A stretch of DNA of 64,000 nt from Stutzerimonas stutzeri (GTDB lineage Bacteria > Pseudomonadota > Gammaproteobacteria > Pseudomonadales > Pseudomonadaceae), in NCBI GenBank assembly GCA_002387205.1, contig DGLA01000026.1:96302-160301 (forward strand), in the 5' to 3' direction. The notes under the pieces are model-generated. The model saw only the letters and a program-made list of their open reading frames with translations, had not been told where the DNA came from and did no database searches. The position numbers and the translations under genes are program-made. Positions 47,326-55,355 of the stretch are shown here, in pieces. The first letter of the stretch is position 1; each line of letters starts with the position of its first letter.

Positions 47326-48680
47326 GCCGGGACCGATGCGCTCGTGGGGCGGATGTAAGGTAAACCGATGCCGAAATAGTGCAGTCCGGCATTCGCCAAC
47401 TGCTGCGGATTGAACAGATTACGGCCATCAATAACCAGGCGTGCGCGAAGCTTCTTTCCCAGTGCTTCGAAATCGACTACCCGGAAAGCCTTCCACTCGG
47501 TACAAATCACCAGAGCGTCGGCATCTTGCAATGTGTCGTCGCGGGTCGCGCACAATTCAAGGTCATCCCTGTAGCCGTAGATGCGGCGACACTCGGTCAT
47601 GGCCTCCGGATCGAAGGCCCGTACACGGGCTCCCTCTGCCCAGAGGGCTTCGATAAGATATCGGCTCGGCGCTTCTCGCATATCGTCGGTGTTTGGTTTG
47701 AATGCCAGTCCCCACACGGCAATAGCCTTATCGGCCAGGCCGCCGGGAAGTTGAGCCTTGAGTTTGCGCAGCAGGACCTGCCGCTGGTCGTCGTTGATCC
47801 TCGTAACGGTCTGGAGCAGGCGGGGCTCCAAGCCGTTTTCTTCCGCGGTATGGATCAAGGCTTTGAGGTCTTTTGGAAAGCATGAGCCACCGAAACCGCA
47901 ACCTGGGTAAATGAAGTGATAGCCAATTCTTGGGTCCGAGCCGATCCCCTTGCGTACCGCTTCGATGTCTGCGCCCAAGCTTTCCGCTAGGTTGGCCAGC
48001 TCGTTCATGAAACTGATACGGGTGGCAAGCATGGCGTTGGCGGCGTACTTGACCAGCTCCGCGCTGCGATTGTCCATGTACAGCGTGCGTTCGTGATTGC
48101 GGTTGAACGGAGCATACAGTTCCGCCATCTGCTGTTGAGCCTGCGCGTCCTGGCTTCCGATGATGATGCGATCCGGCCGGCTGCAGTCGGCAACCGCGCT
48201 GCCTTCCTTCAGGAATTCGGGATTCGAGACGATGAATGCGCTCAGTTCGGTCTTGCCGCGCGTATCGAGAATTGCACGGACCTCTGCCCGAACGGTGTCA
48301 GCGGTCCCTACCGGAACCGTCGACTTGATCACCAGAGTGCGATCTTGCTCCATCATGCATGCGACTTGGCGGGCGACGCTCATTACATGGCGCAGGTCCG
48401 CAGAGCCATCCTCGTTCGGCGGTGTGCCCACCGCTATGAAGATTATCCGGGCGTGGATGACGGCCAATTGGGCCTGGGTGGAAAAACGCAAGCGTCCTGC
48501 CTTGATGTTTTCCTCGAGCACAGCAGCCAAGCCTGGTTCGTGAATCGTTGGGATGGCGCGTTGCAACTGCGCAACCTTTTGCTCATCGACATCAACGCAC
48601 ATGACCTGATGCCCTACGTCCGCCAGGATGGCAGCTTGAACCAGCCCTACATAACCTGTACCAAAGACGCTAACTTCCAT
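47322..48680 (-). CDS. ugd: UDP-glucose 6-dehydrogenase
   Basis: A 452-residue NAD-dependent enzyme oxidising UDP-glucose to UDP-glucuronate. It shows the NAD fold GTGYVGLV, the central block VKYAANAMLATRISFMNELANL, the catalytic cysteine in GCGFGGSCFPKD (Cys267) and the C-terminal VWGLAFKPNTDDMREAPS. It is the first gene of the leftward exopolysaccharide cluster, with AAGGTG at a good distance before the ATG, and overlaps the epimerase gene (ATGA). This places supply of acidic nucleotide sugar at the head of the operon. Confidence 0.95.
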   Translation of the reverse strand: MEVSVFGTGYVGLVQAAILADVGHQVMCVDVDEQKVAQLQRAIPTIHEPGLAAVLEENIKAGRLRFSTQAQLAVIHARIIFIAVGTPPNEDGSADLRHVMSVARQVACMMEQDRTLVIKSTVPVGTADTVRAEVRAILDTRGKTELSAFIVSNPEFLKEGSAVADCSRPDRIIIGSQDAQAQQQMAELYAPFNRNHERTLYMDNRSAELVKYAANAMLATRISFMNELANLAESLGADIEAVRKGIGSDPRIGYHFIYPGCGFGGSCFPKDLKALIHTAEENGLEPRLLQTVTRINDDQRQVLLRKLKAQLPGGLADKAIAVWGLAFKPNTDDMREAPSRYLIEALWAEGARVRAFDPEAMTECRRIYGYRDDLELCATRDDTLQDADALVICTEWKAFRVVDFEALGKKLRARLVIDGRNLFNPQQLANAGLHYFGIGLPYIRPTSASVPA

Positions 48681-48704
48681 GATGCACCTTGGATTATCGA
48701 ATCC

Positions 48705-48724
48705 GATATCAATATGATATCAAT
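48705..48724. promoter_or_regulatory. Repeated GATATCAAT site before the exopolysaccharide operon
   Basis: GATATCAAT occurs at 48705-48713 and again at 48716-48724, an 11-base period, in an AT-rich stretch 25-44 bases upstream of ugd. The spacing of one helical turn suits a dimeric regulator. The promoter itself could not be resolved with confidence. Confidence 0.4.
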
Positions 48725-48976
48725 GGCAATGAGCCTTTTAGATTGATTTTCCCAGTCGAGCCGGCGTTTGTTGGCGATACCATGACGCCTTTTTGTTGAC
48801 GTAAGTGATGTTTCATGACTGCCAGATCCGGTGGCGCCATCGTTGCGTTATTAGGGGTGTCCCCAATGGATCTCCACAAGCAACGCGCATGTCACAGCGA
48901 AAAGTCCCGTTTTATCCGTAGAGATCTATGAAGTTGCTAGAATGCGGCCTCATTCTGATCTAGATGCGAGCTTGGC

Positions 48977-49864
48977 ATGTCCGATTTCACCCAACGCTTT
49001 CTTTTCGATGAGACCGACGTGCGCGGTGAGTGGGTCGGGCTTGAACGCAGCTATGCCGAGGTGCTGGCCAAGCACAGCTATCCGGAGCAGGTGGCCCAGT
49101 TGCTGGGCGAACTGCTTGCGGCAGCGGCATTGCTCGTTGGCACCCTGAAGTTCGACGGGTTGATGGTGTTGCAGGCGCGCTCGTCGGGTGCCGTACCCTT
49201 GTTGATGGTCGAATGTTCGAGCGAGCGCGAGATGCGCGGCATTGCTCGCTACGACGAAGCGCAGCTGACACCTGGTGCGACCCTGGCCGAGCTGATGCCC
49301 GAGGGTGTGATGGCCATGACCATCGACCCGGCCAATGGGCAGCGTTATCAGGGCATCGTTGCGCTGGATGGCGTGACCCTGGCGGACAGCCTGTCGAATT
49401 ATTTTGCGTCGTCCGAGCAGCTGCCAACGCGCTTCTGGCTCGCCGCCGACGGCCGTCGTGCCTGTGGCATGCTGCTGCAACAACTGCCGGCCGATCGTAT
49501 CCGTGATGGCGAAGAGCGTGAAGCCAGCTGGCAGCATCTGCGCACCCTGGCCGATACCCTGTCGACCGAAGAGTTGCTGGGGCTCGATACCCAGACCATC
49601 CTGCACCGTCTCTATCACGAAGAACAGGTTCGACTGTTCGATCCCCGTCCGATCGTCTTTCGTTGCAGTTGCTCGCGTGAACGCTCGGCCAATGCAGTCA
49701 TCAGCCTTGGCCAGCAGGATGCCGAGCAACTCGTCGAGGAGCAGGGCGGAGCCATCTCTATCGATTGCCAGTTCTGCAACCACAGCTACCGTTTCGATGC
49801 AGCCGACATCGCCCAGCTGTTTGCGGGTGCGGGAACACAGAGCCCCTCAGGCACGCGTCATTAA
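48977..49864 (+). CDS. hslO: Redox-regulated chaperone Hsp33
   Basis: A 295-residue cytoplasmic holdase that is activated by oxidation. The zinc site is complete: FRCSCSRE (Cys230, Cys232) and DCQFCNHSY (Cys264, Cys267). SDFTQRFLFDETDVRGEWV is the usual N-terminus. It is divergent from the exopolysaccharide operon and followed by pckA, the normal neighbour of hslO. A TAGAAT about 38 bases upstream of the start may be its -10 element. Confidence 0.95.
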   Translation: MSDFTQRFLFDETDVRGEWVGLERSYAEVLAKHSYPEQVAQLLGELLAAAALLVGTLKFDGLMVLQARSSGAVPLLMVECSSEREMRGIARYDEAQLTPGATLAELMPEGVMAMTIDPANGQRYQGIVALDGVTLADSLSNYFASSEQLPTRFWLAADGRRACGMLLQQLPADRIRDGEEREASWQHLRTLADTLSTEELLGLDTQTILHRLYHEEQVRLFDPRPIVFRCSCSRERSANAVISLGQQDAEQLVEEQGGAISIDCQFCNHSYRFDAADIAQLFAGAGTQSPSGTRH

Positions 49865-49956
49865 AGGGTCTCCGGACGTAGGAACCTTTTCGCCATCACG
49901 GCCTCATACCCAGCGCAGCGTCATTTCTGTCATAATCGCGCGCACTTTTTTTCGGT

Positions 49957-50011
49957 GTAGTCCACTGCAAGGTGGGCTACAACAGCATGGAGGAATCGGC
50001 CCAGGGCCGAC
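49957..50011 (+). promoter_or_regulatory. Structured leader of pckA
   Basis: Two hairpins lie between the upstream AT-rich promoter area and the pckA start. The first is GTAGTCCAC-TGCAAG-GTGGGCTAC (49957-49980, 9 pairs including one G-U). The second is TCGGCC-CAG-GGCCGA (49996-50010). The ribosome site GGGGA follows directly. The sequence ATGGAGGAA between them contains GGA. Confidence 0.5.
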
Positions 50012-50020
50012 GGGGAACTC

Positions 50021-51562
50021 ATGACGCAAGCCACTAACGCCGTGTACATCGATATCAGCACCGCCCAACTGGTTGAAGAAGCCATCAAGCGCGGTGAAGG
50101 TGAATTGGCCGCCAATGGCGCGCTCGTCGTGAAAACCGGCCATCGGACCGGACGTTCGCCAGCTGATCGCTTTATCGTAGAAGAGCCCAGCACCCACAGC
50201 TCCATTGCCTGGGGACCGATCAACCGTCCGTTCCCGGCCGACAAGTTCGACGCCCTCTGGGAGCGCGTCGAGGCGTTCAACAAGGCTCAGGACCATTTCG
50301 TTGCCCACGTGCACGTAGGCTCGTCCGAAGGTCACTACCTGCCGGTCAAGATGACCACCGCGACAGCCTGGCAGAACCTCTTTGGTCGCCAGCTGTTCAT
50401 CAATCCCGAGCAGTACAACCCAGCCGGCAAGGACGAATGGCAGGTTCTCAACGTTGCCAATTTCGAGTGCGTTCCCGAGCGCGATGGCACCAACTCCGAT
50501 GGTTGCGTGATTATCAACTTCGCCCAGAAGAAAGTGCTGATCGCCGGCATGCGCTACGCCGGCGAGATGAAGAAGGCCATGTTCTCGGTGCAGAACTATC
50601 TGTTGCCGGAAGCGGACGTGCTGCCGATGCACTGCGCGGCAAACATTGGCGACGATGGCGACGTGACCCTGTTCTTCGGCCTGTCCGGCACCGGCAAGAC
50701 CACCCTGTCCGCCGACGAGTCACGCCACCTGATCGGTGATGACGAGCACGGCTGGGGCACCGGCGTGGTGTTCAACATCGAAGGCGGCTGCTACGCCAAG
50801 TGCATCGACCTCTCCGAGAAGAACGAGCCGGTAATCTGGAAAGCCATCCAGTTCGGCACCGTGCTGGAAAACGTCGTGCTCGATGACGAGCGTGTTGCCA
50901 ACTACAGCGATGACAGCCTGACCCAGAACAGCCGCGCGGCGTATCCGCTGGAGTACGTCGAGAAGCGTTCGGAGAAGAACCTGGGCGGCGAGCCTAACGC
51001 GGTGATCTTCCTGACCTGCGACCTGACCGGTGTTCTGCCTCCGGTGTCGATCCTCAACGAAGAGCAGGCCGCCTATCACTTCCTCTCCGGCTACACCGCG
51101 CTGGTCGGTTCCACCGAAATGGGCTCGGGCAGCGGTATCAAGTCCACCTTCTCCACCTGCTTCGGCGCGCCCTTCTTCCCGCGGCCGGCTGGCGTCTATG
51201 CCGAGCTGCTGATCAAGCGCATCCAGGCGTTCGGCTCCAAGGTCTATCTGGTCAACACCGGCTGGACCGGCGGTGGCTACGGCGTCGGCAAGCGCTTCAA
51301 CATCCCGACCACCCGTGCGGTGATCGCTGCGATCCAGAGTGGCGCGCTGATCGGTGCGGAGACCGAGCACCTGCCAATCATCAACCTGGACGTGCCGAAG
51401 GCTGTCGCCGGTGTCGACACTCAGCTGCTCAACCCGCGCAACACCTGGTCCGACGGCAACGCCTACGACGAAGCGGCCAAGGAACTGGCGAACAAGTTCA
51501 TCGAGAACTTCAAGAAGTTCGACGTCTCCGACGCCATCAAGGCTGCCGGCCCGCAGCTGTAA
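50021..51562 (+). CDS. pckA: Phosphoenolpyruvate carboxykinase (ATP)
   Basis: A 513-residue enzyme converting oxaloacetate and ATP to phosphoenolpyruvate in gluconeogenesis. Key motifs are VVKTGHRTGRSPADRF, the P-loop FFGLSGTGKTTLSAD, the metal site HCAANIGDDGDVTLFF and FSTCFGAPFFPRP. The length is normal. It is transcribed alone after hslO and ends at a strong terminator. The leader contains two hairpins. Confidence 0.97.
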   Translation: MTQATNAVYIDISTAQLVEEAIKRGEGELAANGALVVKTGHRTGRSPADRFIVEEPSTHSSIAWGPINRPFPADKFDALWERVEAFNKAQDHFVAHVHVGSSEGHYLPVKMTTATAWQNLFGRQLFINPEQYNPAGKDEWQVLNVANFECVPERDGTNSDGCVIINFAQKKVLIAGMRYAGEMKKAMFSVQNYLLPEADVLPMHCAANIGDDGDVTLFFGLSGTGKTTLSADESRHLIGDDEHGWGTGVVFNIEGGCYAKCIDLSEKNEPVIWKAIQFGTVLENVVLDDERVANYSDDSLTQNSRAAYPLEYVEKRSEKNLGGEPNAVIFLTCDLTGVLPPVSILNEEQAAYHFLSGYTALVGSTEMGSGSGIKSTFSTCFGAPFFPRPAGVYAELLIKRIQAFGSKVYLVNTGWTGGGYGVGKRFNIPTTRAVIAAIQSGALIGAETEHLPIINLDVPKAVAGVDTQLLNPRNTWSDGNAYDEAAKELANKFIENFKKFDVSDAIKAAGPQL

Positions 51563-51582
51563 GCTTCAGCGCAAGCTATAGG

Positions 51583-51605
51583 AAGCCGCCTTCGGGCGGC
51601 TTTTT
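51583..51605 (+). terminator. Terminator after pckA
   Basis: AAGCCGCC-TTCG-GGCGGCTT with a stable UUCG loop is followed by a T run, 20 bases past the pckA stop. The 51606-51835 gap contains no gene. Confidence 0.93.
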
Positions 51606-51835
51606 CGTGGGCGCTGACCCTAGGCGAGACGGGCGTTGCCTGCTGGCAGAATCGCCTTGTGCGCCAAAGCTGACCTAGGTCGCATCGCAGCCATCGGCCA
51701 CGGTACCGGCATCTGCGGACGCTGTGCCGGTACCGATCGGGCCACACGATAGATTCGATCAGCCAAGGCGGATGGATTCGATGGAAGGCCACGCATAGCA
51801 TAGCGACCACCTTTACACCCCTATGGAGCCACACC

Positions 51836-52438
51836 ATGCAGATCGAAGAAGCCATCCAGACCCGCCGTGCCGTGAAGGCCTACGACGCCAGCTTTCAGCT
51901 CAGCCGCGAAGAGAAGGACGAGTTGTTGCAGCTGGCTCTGCTCGCGCCTTCAGCCTTCAACCTGCAGCATGTGCGCTTCGTCGAAGTGAGCGACCCGGAA
52001 CTGCGTGCGCAGATCCGCGAGGTGGGCTGGAACCAGGCGCAAATGACCGATGCCTCCATGCTGGTGGTGGTCTGTGCCCAGGTCGACAGCTGGGAAAAGA
52101 ACGTCCGCCGCGTCTGGGAAGGCGCACCGGCCGAGGTGCAGGACTACATGGCCGGCGCCATCGACAACTACTACCGCGACAAGCCGCAGGTGCAGCGTGA
52201 TGAGGCCATGCGCAGCTGTGGGCTGATGGCGCAGACGCTGATGCTCGCCGCCCGGGGCAAGGGCCTGGACTCCTGCCCGATGGATGGCTTCGATTTCGAC
52301 GCCGTGGCCAAGCTGATCAACCTGCCCGACAACCATGTCATTGCCCTGATGGTCGCGGTGGGCAAGCGAGCTGCCGACCCCAAGCCGCGCATCGGTAAGC
52401 TGCCGTACGACGAAGTGGTCATCCGCGATCGGTTCTGA
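51836..52438 (+). CDS. Nitroreductase family protein
   Basis: A 200-residue FMN-dependent oxidoreductase. The N-terminus IEEAIQTRRAVKAYD is the usual nitroreductase start with FMN phosphate-binding arginines. LLAPSAFNLQHVRFVEV and ARGKGLDSCPMDGFD (flavin loop) follow. Family members reduce nitro groups, quinones or enones using NAD(P)H; the substrate here is unknown. It is monocistronic, with ATGGAG near the start. Confidence 0.88.
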   Translation: MQIEEAIQTRRAVKAYDASFQLSREEKDELLQLALLAPSAFNLQHVRFVEVSDPELRAQIREVGWNQAQMTDASMLVVVCAQVDSWEKNVRRVWEGAPAEVQDYMAGAIDNYYRDKPQVQRDEAMRSCGLMAQTLMLAARGKGLDSCPMDGFDFDAVAKLINLPDNHVIALMVAVGKRAADPKPRIGKLPYDEVVIRDRF

Positions 52439-52475
52439 CCGTTCCCGGCAAGCTCTAGCGCAATTGACGAAGCGT

Positions 52476-52501
52476 GCCGGTCTGTCTGAAGACAGATCGG
52501 C
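52476..52501. terminator. Hairpin between the nitroreductase and DUF2790 genes
   Basis: GCCGGTCTGTC-TGAA-GACAGATCGGC forms an 11-pair stem (one G-T) between two convergent genes. There is no T run, so terminator function is only probable. Confidence 0.5.
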
Positions 52502-52518
52502 GATTGCACTGGGGCTAT

Positions 52519-52767
52519 TCAGTTCTGATTCTTGCAGCTGTCAGCAAGCGTACGGTAGGTGAGCTGGTGCAGCTCTCCCGAAGAATCCCGATAGGTCATG
52601 ACGGCGTCTGTCACTTCGCAATAAGGCGTCGGCTCGATCTTGATGGATACCACCGAGGCGATATCGAGTCGGCTTCCGTAGGTGTATGGCTCGGGTTCGC
52701 CGCTGTTGGCATGAGCAAGCGACGCGGCAGAAAGTAGCAAGGCAGTAGTTGCAAGGGTAACGCGCAT
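52519..52767 (-). CDS. DUF2790 family small secreted protein
   Basis: An 82-residue protein with a signal peptide (cleavage likely after AHA, near residue 20). The mature part contains YTYGSRLDIASVVSI and CEVTDAVMTYRDSSGELHQLTYR, the DUF2790 pattern found almost only in Pseudomonas. Two cysteines could form a disulphide. Function is unknown; a periplasmic location is inferred. It is convergent with the nitroreductase gene. Confidence 0.82.
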   Translation of the reverse strand: MRVTLATTALLLSAASLAHANSGEPEPYTYGSRLDIASVVSIKIEPTPYCEVTDAVMTYRDSSGELHQLTYRTLADSCKNQN

Positions 52768-53077
52768 GGCAGGAATTCCTGATTCTGATTAGTAGGTTCC
52801 GTTCCTGTTCGCGTCGCGAATCACCTGATCCGGCGGCGCTTATGCTTGTTTTCAGGAGCCCTGCAATCGTAGAAGTAGATAGCCTGCTAACGGTAATTGC
52901 AGAATCCAATCCTTCCCATTGAGCGAAATGTTTGGCCGCTTCGTTTGCAGTCTGCCCTGTGGCTTTTTCTCGGCCCGCGCGAACTTTCAGATAGCTGACA
53001 GGACTTGCCGGACGCTTTGCAGTACCGTCTCCCTCCTTTTGCTACCCTCCGGCCTCCAGTCAAAGGAGTGACTCAGC
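52768..53077. other. Intergenic region between DUF2790 and recQ
   Basis: 310 bases shared by two divergent genes. It is more AT-rich near 52780-52920 than its neighbours. No convincing small gene, RNA or operator was found. AAAGGAG just before recQ is its ribosome site. Confidence 0.5.
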
Positions 53078-55003
53078 ATGATCGAACAGACCCTCAAGCA
53101 GACGTTCGGCTATGACGGCTTCCGTCCCGGTCAGGAGCAGGCCATCCGCGCCGTGGTGGCCGGGCGCTCGGCGGCGGCAATCTTCCCCACCGGATCGGGC
53201 AAGTCGCTGTGCTACCAGCTGCCGGCGCTGCTACTGCCGCATCTGACACTGGTGGTCTCGCCGTTGCTGGCGCTGATGCAGGATCAACTGGCCTTTCTGC
53301 ATCGGCACGGTATCGCTGCCGGGAGCATCGACTCGGCGCAGAGCCGTGAGCAGGCCGGCGAGACCATGGCGCGCGCCAAGTCCGGCGAGCTTAAGATCCT
53401 GATGATCTCGGTGGAGCGGCTGAAGAACGAGCGTTTCCGCAATTTCATCAGCCAGGTACCGATCTCCCTGCTGGTGGTAGACGAGGCACACTGCATCTCC
53501 GAATGGGGCCACAACTTCCGCCCGGATTATCTCAAGCTTCCCGACTACCAGCGTCAATTCAACATCCCCCAGGTGCTGCTGCTGACCGCCACGGCCACCC
53601 CACCGGTCATTGCCGATATGCAGGCCAAATTCGCGATTGCCGAGGATGACGTGGTGACCACCGGCTTCTACCGGCCCAACCTCAACCTGCTGGTGGAGCC
53701 GGTCAGCGGCTTGGGCAAGCAGCGCCGGCTGGTGGAATGGCTGGGCGACAAGAGCGGCCAGCCCACCATCGTCTACGTCACCCAACAGAAGACCGCCGAG
53801 CAGGTCGCCGAGCACCTGGCGCAGCGCGGCTTCCCGGCCAGCGCCTACCACGCGGGCATGGCGCACGAGCTGCGTGAGGCGATCCAGCGGCGCTTCATGG
53901 CCGGCGAGCTGAACTGCATCGTCGCCACCATCGCCTTTGGCATGGGCATCGACAAGTCGGACATCCGCAACGTGGTGCACTACGACCTGCCCAAGTCGGT
54001 GGAGAACTACAGCCAGGAGATCGGCCGTGCCGGCCGCGATGGCAAGCCATCGGACTGCCTGGTGCTGGCCAATCGCGACAGCCTCAGCGTGTTGCAGAAC
54101 TTCGTCTACGGCGATACGCCGGAACGCGAGGGCATCCGCTGCGTGTTGGACGAACTGCTGCAGGCTGGCGCCGGCGGGCAGTGGGAGCTGATGCTCAACC
54201 AGCTGTCGGACCAGAGCAACATCCGCCAGCTGCCGCTGAAAACCCTGCTGGTGCAGCTGGAGCTGCGCGGCATCATCGCACCGCGTTTTGCCTACTTCGC
54301 CGAATACCGCTTCAAGTACTTGCTCGAACCCGAGGCGCTGGTGGCGAAGTTCGAAGGCGAGCGGCGACGGTTCGTCGAAGCCATCGTGCACAGCTCGGCG
54401 CGGGCGCGGACCTGGTGCACGCTGGATTTCGACGCGCTCCATGGGCAGCACGGTGCCGACCGCGCCCGGGTGGTTAAGGCGCTGGAGTACTTTCAGGAAA
54501 AGGGCTGGATCGAGCTGGAGAGCAAGCAGATGACCGAGGTCTACGCGCTGCTCGATCAGCGCTTCGACGCCGAAGCACTGAGTGGCGAGCTGCATGCCTA
54601 TTTCAAGGGGCACGAAGCCAGCGAAATCACCCGCATCGACAATATGCTGGCGCTGTTCGAGTCCGCCGAATGCTTGAGTCAGCGGCTGGCGGCCTACTTC
54701 GGTGACCGCCAGGCGCCGCAGCACTGCGGGCATTGCTCGGTCTGCCGCGGACAGGTCGCCAGACTGCCGGAACCGCCGGCACTGGTGCCGCTGGGCGAGA
54801 TCGACCTGGCCGCCCGCTGCGCCGAGTTCAGCCAGCGCTACACGCAGCTCAAGGGCGGGGCGCCGAGCGCCGAGTGCATGACGCGCTTTCTGTGTGGCAT
54901 CAGCGTGCCGGTGTTCACCAAGCTCAAGGCCCGCCAGCTCCCCGGCTTCGCTTCGCTGGAGGCCTATCCCTACGCCGAGGTTCGCGCGCAGCTGACGCGC
55001 TAG
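53078..55003 (+). CDS. recQ: RecQ-family ATP-dependent DNA helicase
   Basis: A 641-residue superfamily 2 helicase unwinding DNA 3' to 5' in repair and recombination. Motifs in order: FRPGQEQAI (motif 0), FPTGSGKSLCYQLP (Walker A), LLVVDEAHCISEWGHNFRPDY (DEAH box and aromatic-rich loop), LLTATATPPV, and IAFGMGIDKSDIRNVVHYDLPKSVENYSQEIGRAGRDG (motifs V-VI). A winged-helix region and a cysteine cluster (CGHCSVCRG) follow. The C-terminus is not a clear HRDC domain, so this may be a RecQ variant rather than the canonical E. coli-type protein. Confidence 0.93.
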   Translation: MIEQTLKQTFGYDGFRPGQEQAIRAVVAGRSAAAIFPTGSGKSLCYQLPALLLPHLTLVVSPLLALMQDQLAFLHRHGIAAGSIDSAQSREQAGETMARAKSGELKILMISVERLKNERFRNFISQVPISLLVVDEAHCISEWGHNFRPDYLKLPDYQRQFNIPQVLLLTATATPPVIADMQAKFAIAEDDVVTTGFYRPNLNLLVEPVSGLGKQRRLVEWLGDKSGQPTIVYVTQQKTAEQVAEHLAQRGFPASAYHAGMAHELREAIQRRFMAGELNCIVATIAFGMGIDKSDIRNVVHYDLPKSVENYSQEIGRAGRDGKPSDCLVLANRDSLSVLQNFVYGDTPEREGIRCVLDELLQAGAGGQWELMLNQLSDQSNIRQLPLKTLLVQLELRGIIAPRFAYFAEYRFKYLLEPEALVAKFEGERRRFVEAIVHSSARARTWCTLDFDALHGQHGADRARVVKALEYFQEKGWIELESKQMTEVYALLDQRFDAEALSGELHAYFKGHEASEITRIDNMLALFESAECLSQRLAAYFGDRQAPQHCGHCSVCRGQVARLPEPPALVPLGEIDLAARCAEFSQRYTQLKGGAPSAECMTRFLCGISVPVFTKLKARQLPGFASLEAYPYAEVRAQLTR

Positions 55004-55355
55004 CCATCGGCAAAGAGCCTCAGCGCGCGGTCAGGCCGGGCAACTGCGCTCCACCCGAGTCAGATCCAGATGCGGCGAGACGAACCCGGCGATTGAGGTC
55101 GGGTTGAGTCTCAGATGAAGGCACGTAGCCCGGCCGTAACAGTCAGCAGCCGCTCCGTAGAAGATTTCCATCCGACCTTGGTGCTCATCCTTAAGCAGCT
55201 GTAACCATGTCTTAATGACATCGCACCAGTTCGAGTCGCGATGGGTCTGGTTCGATGCGCTTAAGCGATCACCGGTTGGATGGGTACCGACCAAATGACT
55301 TCATGCCGCGGACATAGCTGCCGATAACAGCGTCATATCTGCCAGGAGCACTCTC
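55004..55355. other. Intergenic region between recQ and the chemoreceptor gene
   Basis: 352 bases without a supported gene. Short open frames here lack ribosome sites and resemble nothing known. No repeat or clear promoter was recognised; CAGGAG before the next start is a ribosome site. Confidence 0.5.

Noticed and set aside
30808..48680. XrtA/PEP-CTERM type exopolysaccharide system, because of the polysaccharide deacetylase and FemAB-like genes
   Set aside because: No exosortase, PEP-CTERM protein or PrsK/PrsR-type regulator is present in the window.
53231..54733. 500-codon open frame opposite recQ, and similar long antisense frames opposite the sensor kinase (9072-10526), the CYTH/CHAD gene (16067-17263) and the chemoreceptor gene (55980-57416)
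   Set aside because: They are shadows produced by GC-biased third positions; the sense strand carries full domain signatures and the antisense proteins show none.
55031..55294. 87-codon minus-strand frame between recQ and the chemoreceptor gene
   Set aside because: No ribosome site, no recognisable sequence and mixed codon use.
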